Shown here one piece after another: positions 37,072 to 38,613 of a DNA stretch of 38,613 bases. A program made the translations under genes and the position numbers. The number at the start of each line of letters is the position of its first letter. The first letter of the stretch is position 1. A model generated the notes under the pieces. The model searched no databases. It worked only from the letters and a program-made list of their open reading frames with translations, and was not told the origin of the DNA. Source of the DNA: Anaerolineales bacterium UBA5797 (GTDB lineage: Bacteria > Chloroflexota > Anaerolineae > Anaerolineales > Villigracilaceae); NCBI GenBank assembly GCA_002418205.1, contig DIDP01000066.1, positions 1 through 38,613 on the forward strand, in the 5' to 3' direction.

Positions 37072-38613
37072 TTACGGCTGTAAACATGCGGGGATCGAAT
37101 CACCCGCTCCGGTTGGATTCTGCGTTGACCCGTCTTCGTCGTAGATCTTCACGAATTGGATCTCAGGGAATTGCTTGAGGTTGTAGGTTAACAAATCCGC
37201 GATGGTGTAGGTCGCGCCGGCGCGGTCACATGTTCCTTCGAGGTAGACATGCGCGACCTCGTCACGGATTTCAAACCTGTCGTAGCCTGTAAAACCGTTG
37301 TATAGCGCGATCCAGCCATAGGAATAGCGTTCGGTCGCGCCGGGACCCTTGAAGTATTCATCCAGAACCGTGCCGATGATGTTGTTCGTGCGCGCCCAAC
37401 GGACTCCGGCGCGTTCGTAGGGTGGAATATTAAATTCATACGCATATCTTCCCACAAAATACACATTGACCAAAGTCCACTGCGGCGTGGAGGTGGGCGG
37501 ACGCGTGTTCGTGGGGATCGGCGTCCGCGTAGGGGTGCGGGTCGGGGTCGGCGTGACGGTTGCCGTCGGGGGAGGCGTGAAGACCTCCGACAAACAGAAC
37601 GGCTCGGAGTCACCCGTTCCATTCGGGTTCTGGGTCTGCCCGTTGGCATCATAGATCTTTACAGATTGGATCTCGGTGAATTGTTTGAGGTTCAGGTTGA
37701 TGAGGTCGGCGATGTTGAAGTCTTTGCCTTCGGAGATGCACGCACCCGTGAGATAAACGCGCGCGACGCCGTTATCGATCTCCAGTTTGCTGTAACCGGT
37801 GAACCCGTTATAGACGCCGATCCAACCATAGGAGTAGCGTTCGGTCGCACCGGGACCCTTGAAGAATTCATTCAATGCAGTTTCATAGACCACGTCTGAA
37901 CGTGACCAACGGACTCCCTCTCGTTCAATGGGAGGCGCGTCCAGTTCATAGCGGACGCGGCTTGCAAAGTAAACGTTGATGAGTCGATACCGGGGTGTGG
38001 CGGTGGGTCGAAGCGTCCGGGTGGGGGTCGGCGTGAACGTCGGCGGCGGGGTATAGACTTCGGACAGACAGAGCGGTTCTGAATCGCTTTGCCCGTTCGG
38101 GTTCTGGGTCTGCCCGTTCTGATCGTAGATCTTGACGAACCGCACTTCAGGGAATTGTTTCAGGTTCAATCGAAGCAGGTCGGCAATATTGAAATCCCTG
38201 CCCTCTGACGCGCACACGCCGGTGAGGTAAACATGTGCGACGCCACCCGTTACTTCCAATTTGCTGTAACCGGTGAACCCGTTATTGACCGCGATCCAGC
38301 CATAGGAATAGCGTTCGGTCGCGCCGGGACCCTTGAAATATTCATTGAGAGCGGTTTGGAGCAACGCATTCGTGCGCGCCCAGCGGACCCCGGCGCGTTC
38401 GATCGGCGGGGTGTTCGATTCATAAGCCGAGCGACTGGCAAAGTACACATCGATGAGTTGATAGAGCGGGGTCGGCGTTGGCCGACGCGTGTGGGTGGAG
38501 GTAATGGTCGGTGTGGCGGAGGGTGTGCGCGTGCCGGTGGGAGTGTTCGTGGGGGTACGTGTATTCGTCGGCGTGCGGGTGATGGTGGGTGTGCGCGTGT
38601 TGGTCGGTGTGCG
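37072..38613 (-). CDS. Triple GerMN-domain secreted protein (5' end outside window)
   Basis: The frame stays open from the stop at 37072 to the window edge (513 residues visible), so the true start is beyond 38613. A Thr/Pro/Arg linker (about residues 1-45, 38613-38475) leads to three GerMN-type modules of about 110-130 residues, each with TALNEYFKGPGATERYSYGW or variant and IADLLxxNLKQF, joined by Thr/Pro linkers (TPTPTRTPTRTP). GerMN domains occur in germination and surface proteins; this one is probably exported or anchored on the cell surface. The repeats are nearly identical at DNA level over the FKGPGATERYSYGW segment (near 37320-37355, 37838-37873, 38310-38345). Confidence 0.88.
   Translation of the reverse strand, partial: RTPTNTRTPTITRTPTNTRTPTNTPTGTRTPSATPTITSTHTRRPTPTPLYQLIDVYFASRSAYESNTPPIERAGVRWARTNALLQTALNEYFKGPGATERYSYGWIAVNNGFTGYSKLEVTGGVAHVYLTGVCASEGRDFNIADLLRLNLKQFPEVRFVKIYDQNGQTQNPNGQSDSEPLCLSEVYTPPPTFTPTPTRTLRPTATPRYRLINVYFASRVRYELDAPPIEREGVRWSRSDVVYETALNEFFKGPGATERYSYGWIGVYNGFTGYSKLEIDNGVARVYLTGACISEGKDFNIADLINLNLKQFTEIQSVKIYDANGQTQNPNGTGDSEPFCLSEVFTPPPTATVTPTPTRTPTRTPIPTNTRPPTSTPQWTLVNVYFVGRYAYEFNIPPYERAGVRWARTNNIIGTVLDEYFKGPGATERYSYGWIALYNGFTGYDRFEIRDEVAHVYLEGTCDRAGATYTIADLLTYNLKQFPEIQFVKIYDEDGSTQNPTGAGDSIPACLQP

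Noticed and set aside
37320..38345. CRISPR-like array from repeated DNA strings
   Set aside because: The repeats are in frame, code for the same protein segment and are spaced by about 500 bases of coding sequence, not by short spacers.

Overview
The window looks like chromosomal DNA of a member of the Chloroflexota, most likely class Anaerolineae. This is inferred from style, not from a marker gene: the DNA is moderately GC-rich; secreted proteins and lipoproteins carry Thr/Pro linkers; there are many DinB, GNAT and small DUF enzymes; there are huge PAS/GAF histidine kinases and InhA-type M6 proteases; and no rRNA, tRNA, phage or IS element is visible. Genes are densely packed and most boundaries are marked by SD motifs, ATGA overlaps and perfect hairpin terminators.

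Layout. 1-2621 (minus): a TetR regulator cut by the window edge, with its own operator lying in its promoter, and an ABC exporter half-transporter. 2786-9565 (mostly plus): a frameshifted B3/4-domain gene, a 7TM-PAS-GGDEF diguanylate cyclase, a zinc ribbon (minus), a polysaccharide deacetylase overlapping a MOSC protein, a six-helix membrane protein, DUF1801, DUF4287/DUF5655, DinB, VOC and YdeI/OmdA-like small proteins. 9594-17121 (minus): a nine-gene run holding an MFS transporter, an Eis-like acetyltransferase, a HAD phosphatase, a zinc ribbon with a basic tail, and five consecutive GNAT acetyltransferases. 17122-17429: a short leader transcript encoding a 32-residue peptide, followed by two strong terminators, in front of the GNAT run. 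17430-19482: a lone receiver domain, a BMP-type lipoprotein and an Hsp20.

19634-24579 (minus) holds two paralogous secreted InhA/M6 metalloproteases. Each is preceded by a nearly identical RNA element that matches the class I cyclic-di-GMP (GEMM) riboswitch core, followed by its own intrinsic terminator. The window also encodes a diguanylate cyclase, so a second-messenger-controlled secreted proteolysis module is plausible. 24988-26784 (plus): M23-like peptidase, an SDR-fold protein without the catalytic Tyr/Lys, and a second DinB protein. 26822-29284 (minus): PAP2 phosphatase, NTP transferase with a histone-like Lys/Ala tail, and a protein of the family databases call quinate 5-dehydrogenase. 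29314-34874 (minus): a 1541-residue sensor kinase behind a solute-binding lipoprotein, a probable ligand-sensing pair. 34992-38613: an SH3b lipoprotein, an Asp-box propeller protein (plus), and the 3' part of a protein with three GerMN domains joined by Thr/Pro linkers.

The two observations I would follow first are the duplicated riboswitch-protease cassette (21947-24870) and the leader peptide/twin-terminator region (17122-17402). In the latter, three copies of a GGCGCAC-type segment and interchangeable terminator arms look like a ribosome-controlled attenuator ahead of the acetyltransferase array. All RNA folding statements were made by eye.
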